Shown: positions 1 through 9,033, counted from the first letter of the stretch. The stretch is 64,000 bases of DNA from Kitasatospora viridis (GCF_007829815.1 NZ_VIWT01000005.1:496001-560000), one strand, 5' to 3'. Made by a program: numbers and translations. The notes: generated by a model from the sequence alone, not told the origin.

Positions 1-387
1 TGCATCAGCAGTCCGGTCCTCTGGAGCACGCCCAAGCCGGTCGGCCACCGCCCGGCACCGCCCCCGCCCGCGATCGACGACAGCTACCAGGACAAGCTGG
101 AGCTCATCGCCACCGGCCACTGCGTCGCGGTCTTCCCGGCCGGCGACCGGCGCCCGGCCGTGCGCGAGGACATCGCGCTGGTGCCCGTGATCGACGTCGA
201 GCCCTGCGAGGTCGTGCTCGTCACGCGCGCCGACGACCCCAACCCGCTGCTCGGCTCGCTGGACGAGGTCGCACGGACCTCGCTCGGCACGGCTCCGCAG
301 GTGCCCCGCGCGACCGGTACCGCCCCCACCCCCGCCCCGTACTCCCCGGGGCGCGCAGCCGCTACTGTCAGGGTTCACGAGCGTTAA
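1..387 (+). CDS. LysR-family regulator, C-terminal part (5' truncated by window edge)
   Basis: The reading frame is open from base 1 to the TAA at 385-387 (128 codons visible). The readable peptide, including IATGHCVAVFPAGDRR and then ALVPVIDVEPCEVVLVTRADD, matches the last beta-alpha-beta part of the LysR substrate-binding domain, where the regulator discriminates its effector. The DNA-binding half lies to the left of the window. The last 25-30 residues are a low-complexity Pro/Ala/Thr tail. It ends 43 bp before the enoyl-CoA hydratase start on the same strand, so the two may be cotranscribed or the regulator may act on its neighbour; this is inference. Confidence 0.65.
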   Translation, partial: CISSPVLWSTPKPVGHRPAPPPPAIDDSYQDKLELIATGHCVAVFPAGDRRPAVREDIALVPVIDVEPCEVVLVTRADDPNPLLGSLDEVARTSLGTAPQVPRATGTAPTPAPYSPGRAAATVRVHER

Positions 388-430
388 CAGCGCGAGCGTT
401 GACAGAGCACAGCACTCAGGAGGGACCCTC

Positions 431-1204
431 ATGACCCGGTACGTCACCCTGGAGGTCGCCGACGGCGTCGGCACCATCCGCCTGGACCGCCCCAAGATGA
501 ACGCGCTGGACATCGCGATGCAGGACCAGCTGCACGAGGTGGCGGACGAGGCGTCGGCGCGGGCGGACGTGCGCGCGGTGGTCATCTACGGCGGGGAGCG
601 GGTCTTCGCCGCCGGGGCGGACATCAAGGAGATGCAGGCCATGTCGTACACCGACATGGTGGCCCGCGGCGGCGCCCTGCAGGACGCGTTCACCGCCGTC
701 GCCCGGATCCCCAAGCCGGTGGTCGCGGCCGTCACCGGCTACGCGCTCGGCGGCGGCTGCGAGCTCGCGCTCTGCGCCGACATCCGGATCGTCGCCGAGA
801 ACGCCAAGCTCGGGCAGCCGGAGATCCTGCTCGGCCTGATCCCCGGCGCCGGCGGCACCCAGCGGCTGCCCCGGCTGGTCGGCCCGAGCAAGGCCAAGGA
901 GCTGATCTTCACCGGCCGGATGGTGGACGCAGAGGAGGCGCTGCGGATCGGCCTGGCGGACCAGGTGGTCCCGGCCGAGGAGGTCTACTCGACCGCGCTG
1001 GCCTGGGCCGGCAAGCTGGCGGCCGGCCCGGCCTGGGCGCTGCGCGCGGCCAAGGAGTCGATCGACCGCGGCCTGGAGAGCGACCTGGACACCGGCCTGG
1101 CGATCGAGCGGGCCCACTTCGCCGGCCTGTTCGCCACCGAGGACGCCGCGACCGGCATGACCAGCTTCGTCGAGGAGGGGCCGGGCAAGGCCAAGTTCGC
1201 CTAG
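431..1204 (+). CDS. Enoyl-CoA hydratase/isomerase (crotonase family)
   Basis: 257 residues, the usual length of a stand-alone crotonase. It would hydrate trans-2-enoyl-CoA thioesters in fatty-acid or amino-acid beta-oxidation in the cytosol. The oxyanion-hole segments are visible (AAGADIKEMQ near 57-66 and YALGGGCELALCAD near 104-117). Both catalytic glutamates of the classical hydratase are in place: Glu111 in GGGCELA and Glu131 in GQPEILLGLIPGAGGTQR. The start ATG follows an AGGAGGGA ribosome site 6-13 bases upstream. A strong hairpin lies 11 bases after the stop, so it probably ends a transcription unit. The exact substrate cannot be read from sequence. Confidence 0.92.
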   Translation: MTRYVTLEVADGVGTIRLDRPKMNALDIAMQDQLHEVADEASARADVRAVVIYGGERVFAAGADIKEMQAMSYTDMVARGGALQDAFTAVARIPKPVVAAVTGYALGGGCELALCADIRIVAENAKLGQPEILLGLIPGAGGTQRLPRLVGPSKAKELIFTGRMVDAEEALRIGLADQVVPAEEVYSTALAWAGKLAAGPAWALRAAKESIDRGLESDLDTGLAIERAHFAGLFATEDAATGMTSFVEEGPGKAKFA

Positions 1205-1214
1205 TCCTCGGCAG

Positions 1215-1248
1215 GTGCTGCTCACGAGCCTCCCGCCGTGAGCAGCAC
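1215..1248 (+). terminator. Hairpin terminator after enoyl-CoA hydratase
   Basis: Perfect inverted repeat with 11-bp arms (GTGCTGCTCAC at 1215-1225 and GTGAGCAGCAC at 1238-1248) around a 12-base loop. It begins 11 bp past the hydratase stop. There is no U-tract, which is common for actinomycete terminators. It also overlaps the last codons of the opposite-strand GNAT pseudogene. Confidence 0.7.
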
Positions 1249-1627
1249 CAGCCCGCCGTCGGCCTCCCAGACCCGCACCTCCTCGCGGAAGCGCAGCGCC
1301 CGCACCACGCGCGGGTGCTCCCGGTCGGCGATCCCCACCAGCTCCAGCGGCGGCGGACCGGGTAGCCGCTGAGCCACCGTCAGCAGGTCGGTGTTGCCGA
1401 TCCGGCGCCCGATCCTCCCCCAGCCTGGCGGCTGGGAGGAGGGTCATGGGAGGCGGCCGCGATGGTGGACCGCACCCACTCGGGGTCCTCGTCCGTGAAG
1501 ACCACGGCGTGCGCGCTGAACGAGAGCACCCCGGCCTCCCGCTCACCGGGCTGGGGCACCACCGTGACCCCGCCGAGGGCGGGAACTGACCGCGCGCCGC
1601 GGCCGCGAGGATCTGCGTCAAGTCCAT
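1222..1627 (-). pseudogene. Decayed GNAT N-acetyltransferase, truncated and frameshifted
   Basis: Pieces of one protein are found on the minus strand in different frames. The N-terminus MDLTQILAAAARGQFP starts at 1627; a second frame continues with GVTVVPQPGEREAGVL and FTDEDPEWVRSTIAAA; a third gives RIGNTDLLTVAQRLPG and EHPRVVRALRFREEVRVWEA, ending at the TGA at 1222. This order resembles a conserved actinobacterial GNAT-family protein, recalled from memory. Here the acetyl-CoA-binding GNAT core that should follow is missing. A frameshift lies near 1585, and about 25 residues near 1413-1442 are replaced by a palindromic hairpin element. A sequencing artefact could explain one shift but not the lost C-terminal domain. 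Confidence 0.7.
1413..1442. repeat. Short palindromic hairpin element inside the GNAT pseudogene
   Basis: An imperfect inverted repeat with arms CCTCCCCCAGCC and GGCTGGGAGGAGG around a TGGC loop. Short CCCCCAGC-N-GCTGGGGG palindromes are recurrent in Streptomyces genomes. This copy sits exactly where the pseudogene loses homology to intact relatives, so it may mark an insertion or deletion event. No second copy was spotted in this window. Confidence 0.5.
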
Positions 1628-1848
1628 GATCGGCAGCGTACGCACCCTCGCCCGTAAGGGTGAGGCCCGGCATGGTGCGAGGGCCCCCGGGCCGCTGCTC
1701 GGGCACCATCGTGAAGCCCAGCTGTCACGCCCGTTAAGAATTCCTCGATGGACCGCACCGCCTCCCACCAGGCAGATTGCTTCCGTCCGGTCCGCCGACC
1801 CGCGCCGGTCCCACCCTCACTCCGCACACCCCGCCCAGGAGCCCCGCC

Positions 1849-2880
1849 GTGAAGGCACTCGTCAAGAAGCACGCCGAACCCGGACTCTGGCTGACCGAGG
1901 TCCCGGTGCCGGAGATCGGGCGGGACGAGGTGCTGATCAAGGTGCTGCGCACCGGGATCTGCGGCACCGACCTGCACATCCGCAAGTGGGACAACTGGGC
2001 CCAGCAGACCATCCGCACGCCCATGACGATCGGTCACGAGTTCGTCGGCGAGGTGGTCGAGGTCGGCCCGTCCGTCGCCGAGATCAACGTCGGCGACCTG
2101 GTCAGCGGCGAGGGCCACCTGGTCTGCGGCAAGTGCCGCAACTGCCTGGCCGGCCGGCGCCACCTGTGCCGCAACACCGTCGGCCTGGGCGTGAACCGGG
2201 ACGGCGCGTTCGCCGAGTTCGTCGCGCTGCCCGCCTCCAACGTCTGGGTGCACCGGGTGCCGGTGGACCTGGACGTGGCCGCGATCTTCGACCCGTTCGG
2301 CAACGCCGTGCACACCGCGCTCTCCTTCCCGATGGTCGGCGAGGACGTGCTGGTCACCGGCGCCGGCCCGATCGGCATCATGGCCGCCGCGGTGGCCAAG
2401 CACGCCGGCGCCCGGCACGTGATGATCACCGACGTCAGCCCCTACCGCCTTGACCTGGCGCGGCAGCTCGGCGTCTCGCTGGCGCTGGACGTCTCGCAGC
2501 ACACCATCGAGGAGGGCCAGCAGAAGCTCGGCCTGCGCGAGGGCTTCGACGTGGGCCTGGAGATGTCCGGCCGCCCCGAGGCGCTGCGCTCGATGATCGA
2601 CAACATGACCCACGGCGGCAAGATCGCGATGCTCGGCCTGCCGGCCGACGAGTTCCCGATCGACTGGGCCAAGGTGGTCACCTCGATGATCACCATCAAG
2701 GGCATCTACGGCCGCGAGATGTTCGAGACCTGGTACGCCATGTCGGTGCTGCTGGAGGGCGGCCTCGACCTCAGCCCGGTGATCACCGGCCGGTACGCCG
2801 CCACCGACTTCGAGGCCGCGTTCGACGAGGCGGCCGGCGGCAACTGCGGCAAGATCATCCTCGACTGGTCGAACGTCTGA
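1849..2880 (+). CDS. tdh: L-threonine 3-dehydrogenase
   Basis: 343 residues from GTG 1849, the size of known Tdh enzymes (about 341). This start is chosen because CCAGGAG lies 8-14 bases upstream; longer ATG versions only add a Pro/Thr-rich leader. It is a zinc medium-chain dehydrogenase oxidising L-threonine to 2-amino-3-ketobutyrate with NAD+. Catalytic-zinc motifs GICGTDLH and GHEFVGEV and the structural-zinc cysteines (CGKCRNCLAGRRHLC) are present, followed by the Rossmann segment VTGAGPIGIMAAAVAKHAGA. The next gene, 37 bp downstream, is kbl, the enzyme that uses the product. The pair forms the classical threonine-to-glycine pathway and supports the Tdh call over other alcohol or sorbitol dehydrogenases. 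Confidence 0.93.
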   Translation: MKALVKKHAEPGLWLTEVPVPEIGRDEVLIKVLRTGICGTDLHIRKWDNWAQQTIRTPMTIGHEFVGEVVEVGPSVAEINVGDLVSGEGHLVCGKCRNCLAGRRHLCRNTVGLGVNRDGAFAEFVALPASNVWVHRVPVDLDVAAIFDPFGNAVHTALSFPMVGEDVLVTGAGPIGIMAAAVAKHAGARHVMITDVSPYRLDLARQLGVSLALDVSQHTIEEGQQKLGLREGFDVGLEMSGRPEALRSMIDNMTHGGKIAMLGLPADEFPIDWAKVVTSMITIKGIYGREMFETWYAMSVLLEGGLDLSPVITGRYAATDFEAAFDEAAGGNCGKIILDWSNV

Positions 2881-2917
2881 CCCTCCGTTCCCTGCCTGCT
2901 TCCTGAGGAGCCATCAC

Positions 2918-4111
2918 GTGTTCGACTCCGTCCGCGAGTCCATCCAGTCCACCCTGGACGAGATCACCGAGGCCGGCCTGTTCAAGCCCGAGCGGGTGAT
3001 CGGCAGCCCGCAGAGCGCGGCCGTCACGGTCACCGGCGGCGGGCGGGCCGGAGAGGTGCTGAACTTCTGCGCCAACAACTACCTGGGCCTGGCCGACCAC
3101 CCCGAGGTGATCGCCGCCGCCAAGGACGCCCTGGACCGCTGGGGCTACGGCATGGCCTCGGTCCGCTTCATCTGCGGCACCCAGGACGTGCACAAGGAGC
3201 TGGAGCAGCGCCTCTCGGCCTTCCTCGGCCAGGAGGACACGATCCTCTACTCCTCCTGCTTCGACGCCAACGGCGGCGTCTTCGAGACCCTGCTGGACGA
3301 GCGCGACGCGGTGATCTCCGACGCGCTCAACCACGCGAGCATCATCGACGGCATCCGGCTCTGCAAGGCCACCCGCAAGCGCTACGCCAACCGCGACCTG
3401 GCCGAGCTGGAGCAGGCCCTCAAGGAGACCCAGGACGCCCGCCGCCGCCTGATCGTCACCGACGGCGTCTTCTCGATGGACGGCTACGTCGCCCCGCTGC
3501 GGGAGATCTGCGACCTGGCCGACCGCTACGACGCCATGGTCATGGTCGACGACTCGCACGCCGTCGGCTTCGTCGGCCCGAACGGCCGCGGCACCCCCGA
3601 ACTGCACGGCGTCATGGACCGGGTGGACATCATCACCGGCACCCTGGGCAAGGCGCTCGGCGGCGCCTCCGGCGGCTACGTGGCGGCCCGCCGCGAGATC
3701 GTCGCCCTGCTGCGCCAGCGCTCCCGCCCGTACCTGTTCTCCAACTCGCTGGCCCCGGTGATCGCCGCGGCCTCGCTCAAGGTGCTCGACCTGCTGGAGA
3801 CCTCGCACGACCTGCGCGAGCGCCTGGCCCACAACACGGCGCTGTTCCGCACCAAGATGACCGAGGCGGGCTTCGAGATCCTGCCCGGCGACCACCCGAT
3901 CTCCCCGGTGATGATCGGCGACGCGGCCAAGGCCGGCCGGCTGGCCGAGCTGCTGCTGGAGCGCGGCGTCTACGTGATCGGCTTCTCCTTCCCGGTGGTG
4001 CCGCACGGCGCGGCCCGGATCCGGGTGCAGCTCTCCGCCGCGCACTCCACCGAGGACGTCGAGCGCGTCGTGGCCGCCTTCATCGACGCCCGGGCCGCGC
4101 TGGAGCAGTGA
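2918..4111 (+). CDS. kbl: 2-amino-3-ketobutyrate CoA ligase (glycine C-acetyltransferase)
   Basis: 397 residues, matching E. coli Kbl (398). A PLP-dependent alpha-oxoamine synthase that cleaves 2-amino-3-ketobutyrate with CoA to glycine and acetyl-CoA. Visible landmarks are NFCANNYLGLADHPEV near the N-terminus, VMVDDSHAVGFVG for the PLP aspartate and histidine, and GTLGKALGGASGGY with the Schiff-base lysine at about residue 245. The GTG start has CTGAGGAG upstream. It lies 37 bp after tdh, which makes the substrate assignment firm. A LysR gene follows 33 bp later on the same strand. Confidence 0.95.
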   Translation: MFDSVRESIQSTLDEITEAGLFKPERVIGSPQSAAVTVTGGGRAGEVLNFCANNYLGLADHPEVIAAAKDALDRWGYGMASVRFICGTQDVHKELEQRLSAFLGQEDTILYSSCFDANGGVFETLLDERDAVISDALNHASIIDGIRLCKATRKRYANRDLAELEQALKETQDARRRLIVTDGVFSMDGYVAPLREICDLADRYDAMVMVDDSHAVGFVGPNGRGTPELHGVMDRVDIITGTLGKALGGASGGYVAARREIVALLRQRSRPYLFSNSLAPVIAAASLKVLDLLETSHDLRERLAHNTALFRTKMTEAGFEILPGDHPISPVMIGDAAKAGRLAELLLERGVYVIGFSFPVVPHGAARIRVQLSAAHSTEDVERVVAAFIDARAALEQ

Positions 4112-4144
4112 TTCGGCACTGATTCTCCCTGGCAGAATGGGCAG

Positions 4145-5062
4145 GTGATCGACGCCAGACGCCTGCGGACGCTGCGTGCCGTGGCGGACCACCGGACGGT
4201 GACCGCCGCGGCCGCCGCGCTCTTCCTCACCCCCTCCGCCGTCTCCCAGCAACTGGCCGCGCTGGAACAGGAGACCGGGCACGCGCTGCTCGCCCGGGAG
4301 GGGCGCGGGGTGCGGCTGACGGCGGCCGGCGAGATCCTGGTCTGCCACGCCGACGCGGTGCTCGCCCAGTTGGAGCGGGCCGAGGCCGACCTCGCCGCCT
4401 ACGCCTCCGGGGCCCGCGGCGAGGTCACCGTGGCCTCCTTCGCCACCGGCATCTCCCAGGTGCTGGTGCCGGCCATCGGCACGCTGGCCCGCACCGCGCC
4501 CGGGGTGCGGCTCAAGGTGCTGGACGCCGAGGGCGACGCCAGCCTGCCGATGCTGCTGGACGGGCTGGCCGACCTGGTGATGGCCGTCGAGTACCGGGGC
4601 GCGCCGCGCCCGGAGGACCAGCGGCTGACCCGGTTCCCGCTGTTCGCCGAGCCGTTCCGCGCGGTGCTGCCGCTGGACCACCGGCTGGCCGACGGGGACG
4701 GGCCGGTGGCGGTGGCCGAGCTGGCCGGGGAGCCGTGGATCGGCCCCTACCCGGGCAACCCCTGCCACGACGTGGTGCTGCTGGCCTGCGAGCACGCCGG
4801 GTTCACGCCCCGGCTGGTGCACTCCTCGGACGACTTCCGCGCGGTGATCGCGCTCGCCTCGGCCGGTGCGGGCGTGGCGCTGGTGCCGCGCTCGGCGCTG
4901 CGCGGGGTGGAGCTGGACCGGGTCGCGGTGCGCGCGGTGGACAGCGAGCTGGCCACCCGCAAGGTCTTCGCCGCGGTGCGCGGCGGGGCCGAGGAGCACC
5001 CGCTGATCCGTCCGGTGCTGCACGCGCTGGCCACCGCGGCCGAGGCGCTGGAGGAGGCCTGA
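4145..5062 (+). CDS. LysR-family transcriptional regulator
   Basis: 305 residues from GTG 4145. The N-terminal winged helix-turn-helix is clear (VTAAAAALFLTPSAVSQQLAALEQETGHALL, written here in part, residues about 20-50), followed by the periplasmic-binding-like effector domain (SFATGISQVLVPAIGTLA onward). It sits 33 bp downstream of kbl in the same direction, so it is probably part of the tdh-kbl transcription unit and a candidate regulator of threonine catabolism. That role is inferred from position only; the effector is unknown. Confidence 0.85.
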   Translation: MIDARRLRTLRAVADHRTVTAAAAALFLTPSAVSQQLAALEQETGHALLAREGRGVRLTAAGEILVCHADAVLAQLERAEADLAAYASGARGEVTVASFATGISQVLVPAIGTLARTAPGVRLKVLDAEGDASLPMLLDGLADLVMAVEYRGAPRPEDQRLTRFPLFAEPFRAVLPLDHRLADGDGPVAVAELAGEPWIGPYPGNPCHDVVLLACEHAGFTPRLVHSSDDFRAVIALASAGAGVALVPRSALRGVELDRVAVRAVDSELATRKVFAAVRGGAEEHPLIRPVLHALATAAEALEEA

Positions 5063-5118
5063 CGGGTCGTAAGCTGAGCACCGGTCGATGATGATCATTC
5101 GTACGACAGGAGCTCGCC

Positions 5119-6042
5119 GTGACCCAGCCCCCCGCCCCCGACCAGTCGCTCCCGGTCGGGGTGATCGGTCTCGGTGACATCGCGCAGAAGGCCTACCTGC
5201 CGGTGTTCAGCGCCCTGCCGGGGCTGGACCTGCGGCTGATGACCCGGGACAAGGCGAAGCTGGACCGGCTCGGCGACGCCTACCGCGTCGAGCGGCGCTT
5301 CACCGAGCTCGACGCGCTGATCGACTCCGGCATCCGGGCCGCCTTCGTGCACGCCTCGACCGACCAGCACGCCCCGATCACCGAGCGGCTGCTCGACGCC
5401 GGCGTCGACGTCTACGTCGACAAGCCGCTCGACTACCACCTGGAGCCGGCCCAGCGGCTGGTCGCCCAGGCCGACCGGCTGGGCCGCTCGCTGATGGTCG
5501 GCTTCAACCGCCGCTTCGCCCCCGGCTACGCCCAGGCGTTGGAGCGCCCGCGCGACCTGATCGTCCTGCAGAAGCACCGCGAGTCGCTGCCGGAGGCCGT
5601 CCGCAGCATGGTCTTCGACGACTTCGTGCACGTGGTGGACACCCTGCGCTTCCTGGCGCCCGGGGAAGTCGAGGAGATCGACGTCCGGTACCGCAAGCGC
5701 GACGGCATGCTGGACCACCTGGTGCTCACCCTGGCCGGCGACGGCTTCACCGCGATCGGCGTGATGAACCGCCGCTCCGGCTCCACCGAGGAGGTCCTGG
5801 AGGTCTCCGGCGCCGACTCCAAGCGCGAGGTGCGCAACCTCGCCGAGGTGATCGACCACCGCGGCCAGCCGACCGTGCGCCGCCGCGGCGACTGGGTCCC
5901 GGTGGCCCGCCAGCGCGGCATCGAGCAGGCGGTCCGGTTCTTCCTGGACGCCGTCCGGGCCGGCCGCACGCTGAACGCGTCCGACGCGCTGCGCACGCAC
6001 GAGCTGTGCGAGGAGATCGTCGGACGCGTCGAGAGCGTCTGA
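5119..6042 (+). CDS. Gfo/Idh/MocA-family oxidoreductase
   Basis: 307 residues from GTG 5119, with ACAGGAGC upstream. N-terminal NAD(P)-binding Rossmann fold: PVGVIGLGDIAQKAYLPVF carries the GxGxxA-type loop near residues 12-22. It is followed by the family motif YVDKPLDYH, equivalent to the EKP motif, with Lys near residue 103, and GFNRRFAP. The family oxidises or reduces sugars, inositols and related polyols; the substrate is not readable here. It stands alone, with no sugar transporter or kinase beside it, and is convergent with the frameshifted gene at 6057. Confidence 0.88.
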   Translation: MTQPPAPDQSLPVGVIGLGDIAQKAYLPVFSALPGLDLRLMTRDKAKLDRLGDAYRVERRFTELDALIDSGIRAAFVHASTDQHAPITERLLDAGVDVYVDKPLDYHLEPAQRLVAQADRLGRSLMVGFNRRFAPGYAQALERPRDLIVLQKHRESLPEAVRSMVFDDFVHVVDTLRFLAPGEVEEIDVRYRKRDGMLDHLVLTLAGDGFTAIGVMNRRSGSTEEVLEVSGADSKREVRNLAEVIDHRGQPTVRRRGDWVPVARQRGIEQAVRFFLDAVRAGRTLNASDALRTHELCEEIVGRVESV

Positions 6043-6056
6043 GGGGTCGGCTCAGC

Positions 6057-7992
6057 TCAGCTCAAGCGCAGGGAGGTGTCGTCGACCAGGAACGCGGTCT
6101 GGGCCGCGCCGGTCTCGTGCGAGGTGAACTTCACGATCACCGTGGAGCCGAACTCCGGTGCCACGTACGGCGTCAGGTCGAAGGAGACCGGGACGTAGCC
6201 GTTGGTCGCGTCCAGGTTGCTCCAGGTCTTCAGGACGGCGATCTGCTTGCCCGAGTACTGGTCGTCCAGCTCCAGGGTCAGGCTGTCCTGCGCGGTCGGC
6301 GCGGTGTTCGTGTTCGTGGAGTCGACGTGCAGCCAGAAGGAGAGCGAGGCGCGGGTGTAGCCGGGCGTGGTCTCCACGCCCTGGGAGAGCGAGTCGTCCT
6401 GGGCGGCGCTGTGGCCGAGCCAGGCGTACCCGGCGCCCGAGTGCGGCTGGTGGGCGGTGGACTGGGTGATGATCCCGGGGGAGGACTGGGACCACCAGCC
6501 GGGGTAGTTGCCCTTGGCGTCGGCCGGCACCTCGAAGCCGGGGTCGACGATCTGCTCGATGCCGAGGCAGCCGTACTGACCGGTGGTGAAGAAGCCGTAC
6601 CAGAAGTGCGTCGAAGCCTGGTTGCCCTTGTCGTCCCGGACCGTGACGGTCACGTCGTGGTAGCCGAGGTCCCTGGTCCGGCCCTTGATCACACCGCTGC
6701 CCGCATCCATCCGCAGCCCGCTGGGCAGGCCGGTGGCCGAGTACCGCAGGTGCTTGGAGTCGGTGTCGGAAGCGATCACCGGGACCGAGACGTTCTGGCT
6801 CGGAGGTGCCGTGCGGTCGCACATGGTGCTGACGACCAGCGGCTGGTTGCGCTCGATCGGGTGCGAGCCGGAACACGTGTGGTTGTCGTTGTCCCAGGTG
6901 GTCTGCACCGCGAAGGCGCCGGTGGCGAGCTGCAGGTTGAACAGGCCGCCGGGCGTGCCCTGGGTGATCCAGGCGCACTTGTCGCCGTCCTCCTGGCCCG
7001 CCTGGTCGATCCAGCCGCCCATCGCGTTGGTGTCGGTCAGGGTCTCGGCGTACTCGTGACCGCCGAGGATGGAGTAGCCGTCCAGCCGGCCGCGCGGGCC
7101 GGGGTTGATCCAGTTGGTGCCGCAGTACTTGTAGTCCGTCAGGTACGGCATGATCGTGTACGCCAGCGTGCCGTACGAGGAGCGCTCGAAGGTGTGCCAG
7201 GCGCACCAGCTGTTCAGCTCGTGCCAGCTGTCCGGGTCCATGCCGTGCGCGGTGGTGACCACGTACTGGACGTTGCGGTTCTGCGCCTCGGTGGTGTTGC
7301 CGAAGTGCTTGGCGGCGGCCGCCGCTTCGGCCGCGATCTGCGGCTCGGTGGCCTGCTGCGGCGCGGCCGCGTCGTTGTCCACCCAGACGCCGGCCAGCGC
7401 ACCGCCGGCCGCCGGGTAGCCGACGTGCGGGGCGTCGGCGGGGCAACTGCCGCTGCCGGACGCCACGTTCTCGCAGTACTGGGTCAGCACGCCGCTCCAG
7501 GCGTCGTTGTTGCTGCCCAGGCCCTTGAAGAACGACTGCTGGTAGGGCGCGGCATTGTCGGGGTCGTTGGAGAGCGTGGTGTAGCCGTCGGCGTCCTTAC
7601 CGGCCGTTCCCCACTGGGCACCCCAATAGATCACGTAGACCTTGGGGGGGTCCGGAGGTGACGCCGACCGAGTCCTGGCCGCCGCGGTAGGCCATGTTCG
7701 GCTGGTCGTTGTTGACCGGGACGATGGGCATGACCGGGTCGGCGTGAGTCGTCGGCCCCGTGGCCGCCCCCGGGTGTGCGCTCAGCGCGGCGTGCGGGTG
7801 GCCCGGCTGGACCTGGACCCAGTCGCCGTGCGTCTGGACCCACCCGGCGGAGGCCGGATGTGACGCTGCGTCAGGTGCGCTGCCGGCGGCCTGTGCGGTT
7901 CCGGCGAGCCCGGTCAGCGCCATGCCGAGCGCGAGCAGGGCGGAGGCGAACAGCCCCGTCCCGCGCCGCGCGCTTGAGGGTGATGAGGTCAT
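6057..7992 (-). CDS. Secreted protein with HEYxE motif and Ig-like region, split by a frameshift
   Basis: Two overlapping minus-strand frames belong to one gene. The first begins at ATG 7992 with a signal peptide (GLFASALLALGMALTGLAGTAQA) and reads to VGVTSGPPQ. The second resumes as KVYVIYWGAQWG and runs to 6057. The join falls in a run of seven G (seven C on the coding strand) near 7645-7651; six would restore one frame of about 644 residues. The product has GGHEYAETLTDT, a HExxE-like element seen in secreted proteins distantly recalling metallopeptidases. Next comes a putative Ig-like region (PVIASDTDSKHLRYSATGLP) and a C-terminal carbohydrate-binding-like beta domain (GYAWLGHSAAQDDSLSQ). 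Function is unknown. The frameshift could be a sequencing error, a real inactivation or slippage. Confidence 0.7.
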
Positions 7993-8070
7993 GGTGCGTA
8001 CAATTGCACATGTCACACGCTAGGCGGGGTCGAGTGTCCGATAACGTTCGGGAAAGTCTGACGCTGTGTG

Positions 8071-8118
8071 AAAAAACAGCACTGCCGCGGTGCCCGACCC
8101 CCGGGCACCGCGGCAGTG
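8071..8118 (-). terminator. Rho-independent terminator downstream of the lipoprotein gene
   Basis: A stem with 17-bp perfect arms (8080-8096 and 8102-8118) and a 5-base loop. Read on the minus strand it is followed by a run of six T (8071-8076). It lies 15 bp after the lipoprotein stop, a textbook intrinsic terminator, which is uncommon in such GC-rich DNA. Confidence 0.85.
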
Positions 8119-8132
8119 AGTGTGAGTCGGCG

Positions 8133-8768
8133 TCAGGTCGCCGAGGGCGAAGGCGCGTCGGACGAACCGCCCGCGCCACCCCCGCCGCCCGCGCCGCCGC
8201 CGGTCGGCAGCAGCGGCTGGCAGGTCTTGTAGGCCGCCGCGGTGTTCGGGTCGGCCGTGTTGAGCGAGCGCAGGCCGCCGGTGGTCGGCAGGGTCACGCC
8301 GTGGTCCTTCATGCAGCCGGTGAACGCCTGCATCGCGGAGCTGTTCAGTCCGCCGTTGCCGCCGCGACCGCCGCCCTGCGGGCGCAGCGAGGCGCAGGCC
8401 TGCATCGCGGCCTGGCGGGCCGGGTCGGCGGAGGCGCCGCCGCCGAAGAAGCCACCGCCACCACCGCCGCCGCCCGGGGCGCCGCTGGGCCGACCGCTCG
8501 GGCGGCCGCTGGGCCGGCCGGTCGGGATCGACACGCCGTGCTGGCGCAGGCAGTCGGCGTACGCGGCCATTGCCGCACCGCCCTTGCCGGAGGCGCTCGC
8601 CGAGGGCGAGGCGGACGGGGCGGAAGCCGTGTTGGAGCTGCTCGACGAGGACGAGCAGCCGGTGAGCAGCAGGCCCGCCGCGAGCACCGCAGCGGCCCCG
8701 ACGGTGCGAATGGTGGTCCGGGACAAGTCCGGTGCCTCCTGGTCTTCGGTCGGTCTTCGGTTCGACAT
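8133..8768 (-). CDS. Putative lipoprotein with Gly-rich linker
   Basis: 211 residues from ATG 8768. The start is chosen because the signal peptide (TIRTVGAAAVLAAGLLLTGC) then begins about 20 residues in, with lipobox LLTGC and a following poly-Ser tract. The mature part has two similar segments, AYADCLRQHGVSIPTG and AFTGCMKDHGVTLPTT, each with a Cys and an HGV motif, so it looks like an internal duplication. They are separated by SGRP tandem repeats and a run of glycines. The C-terminal tail is also Gly/Ser-rich. Related actinomycete proteins are exported and uncharacterised; no function is assigned. A strong terminator follows. Confidence 0.75.
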   Translation of the reverse strand: MSNRRPTEDQEAPDLSRTTIRTVGAAAVLAAGLLLTGCSSSSSSSNTASAPSASPSASASGKGGAAMAAYADCLRQHGVSIPTGRPSGRPSGRPSGAPGGGGGGGGFFGGGASADPARQAAMQACASLRPQGGGRGGNGGLNSSAMQAFTGCMKDHGVTLPTTGGLRSLNTADPNTAAAYKTCQPLLPTGGGAGGGGGAGGSSDAPSPSAT

Positions 8769-8849
8769 CTGGCTGCCGCCGGTCGCAACGGGGGTTTGCA
8801 ACCGGCGGCGAGCTCGACTCTTGCGCACCGTCGTTGGGAAACCCTGGAC

Positions 8850-8960
8850 CTACCTGGGAGCTTGCCGCCCGTAGCGGGCCGAAGCGGGCGGATCGGATGT
8901 CCGATTGGCTAGCCTTTGCACGGTTTCGTTCCCGCCCGCTCCCACCAGGCTCCCAGGTAG
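8850..8960. promoter_or_regulatory. Long-range inverted repeat upstream of the lipoprotein gene
   Basis: CTACCTGGGAGC at 8850-8861 is repeated as its exact reverse complement GCTCCCAGGTAG at 8949-8960, with 87 bp between. The pair lies 80-190 bp upstream of the lipoprotein start and inside the gap that holds its promoter. It could be paired operator half-sites or a cruciform/leader structure; no protein is known to bind it. Confidence 0.4.
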
Positions 8961-9033
8961 TTCCGAGCGCCGCAAGAACCAAGCTTTGCCTCCCGGGGCC
9001 TGACCGTCCGTCATCCCCTGCGCGCCGCTGCTG

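Noticed and set aside
1630..1848. Possible riboswitch or leader before tdh
   Set aside because: No conserved glycine or T-box elements could be recognised in the 220 bp.
2855..5098. Long minus-strand open frame over kbl and the LysR gene
   Set aside because: GC-rich codon bias opens antisense frames; the plus-strand proteins match known families and have ribosome sites.
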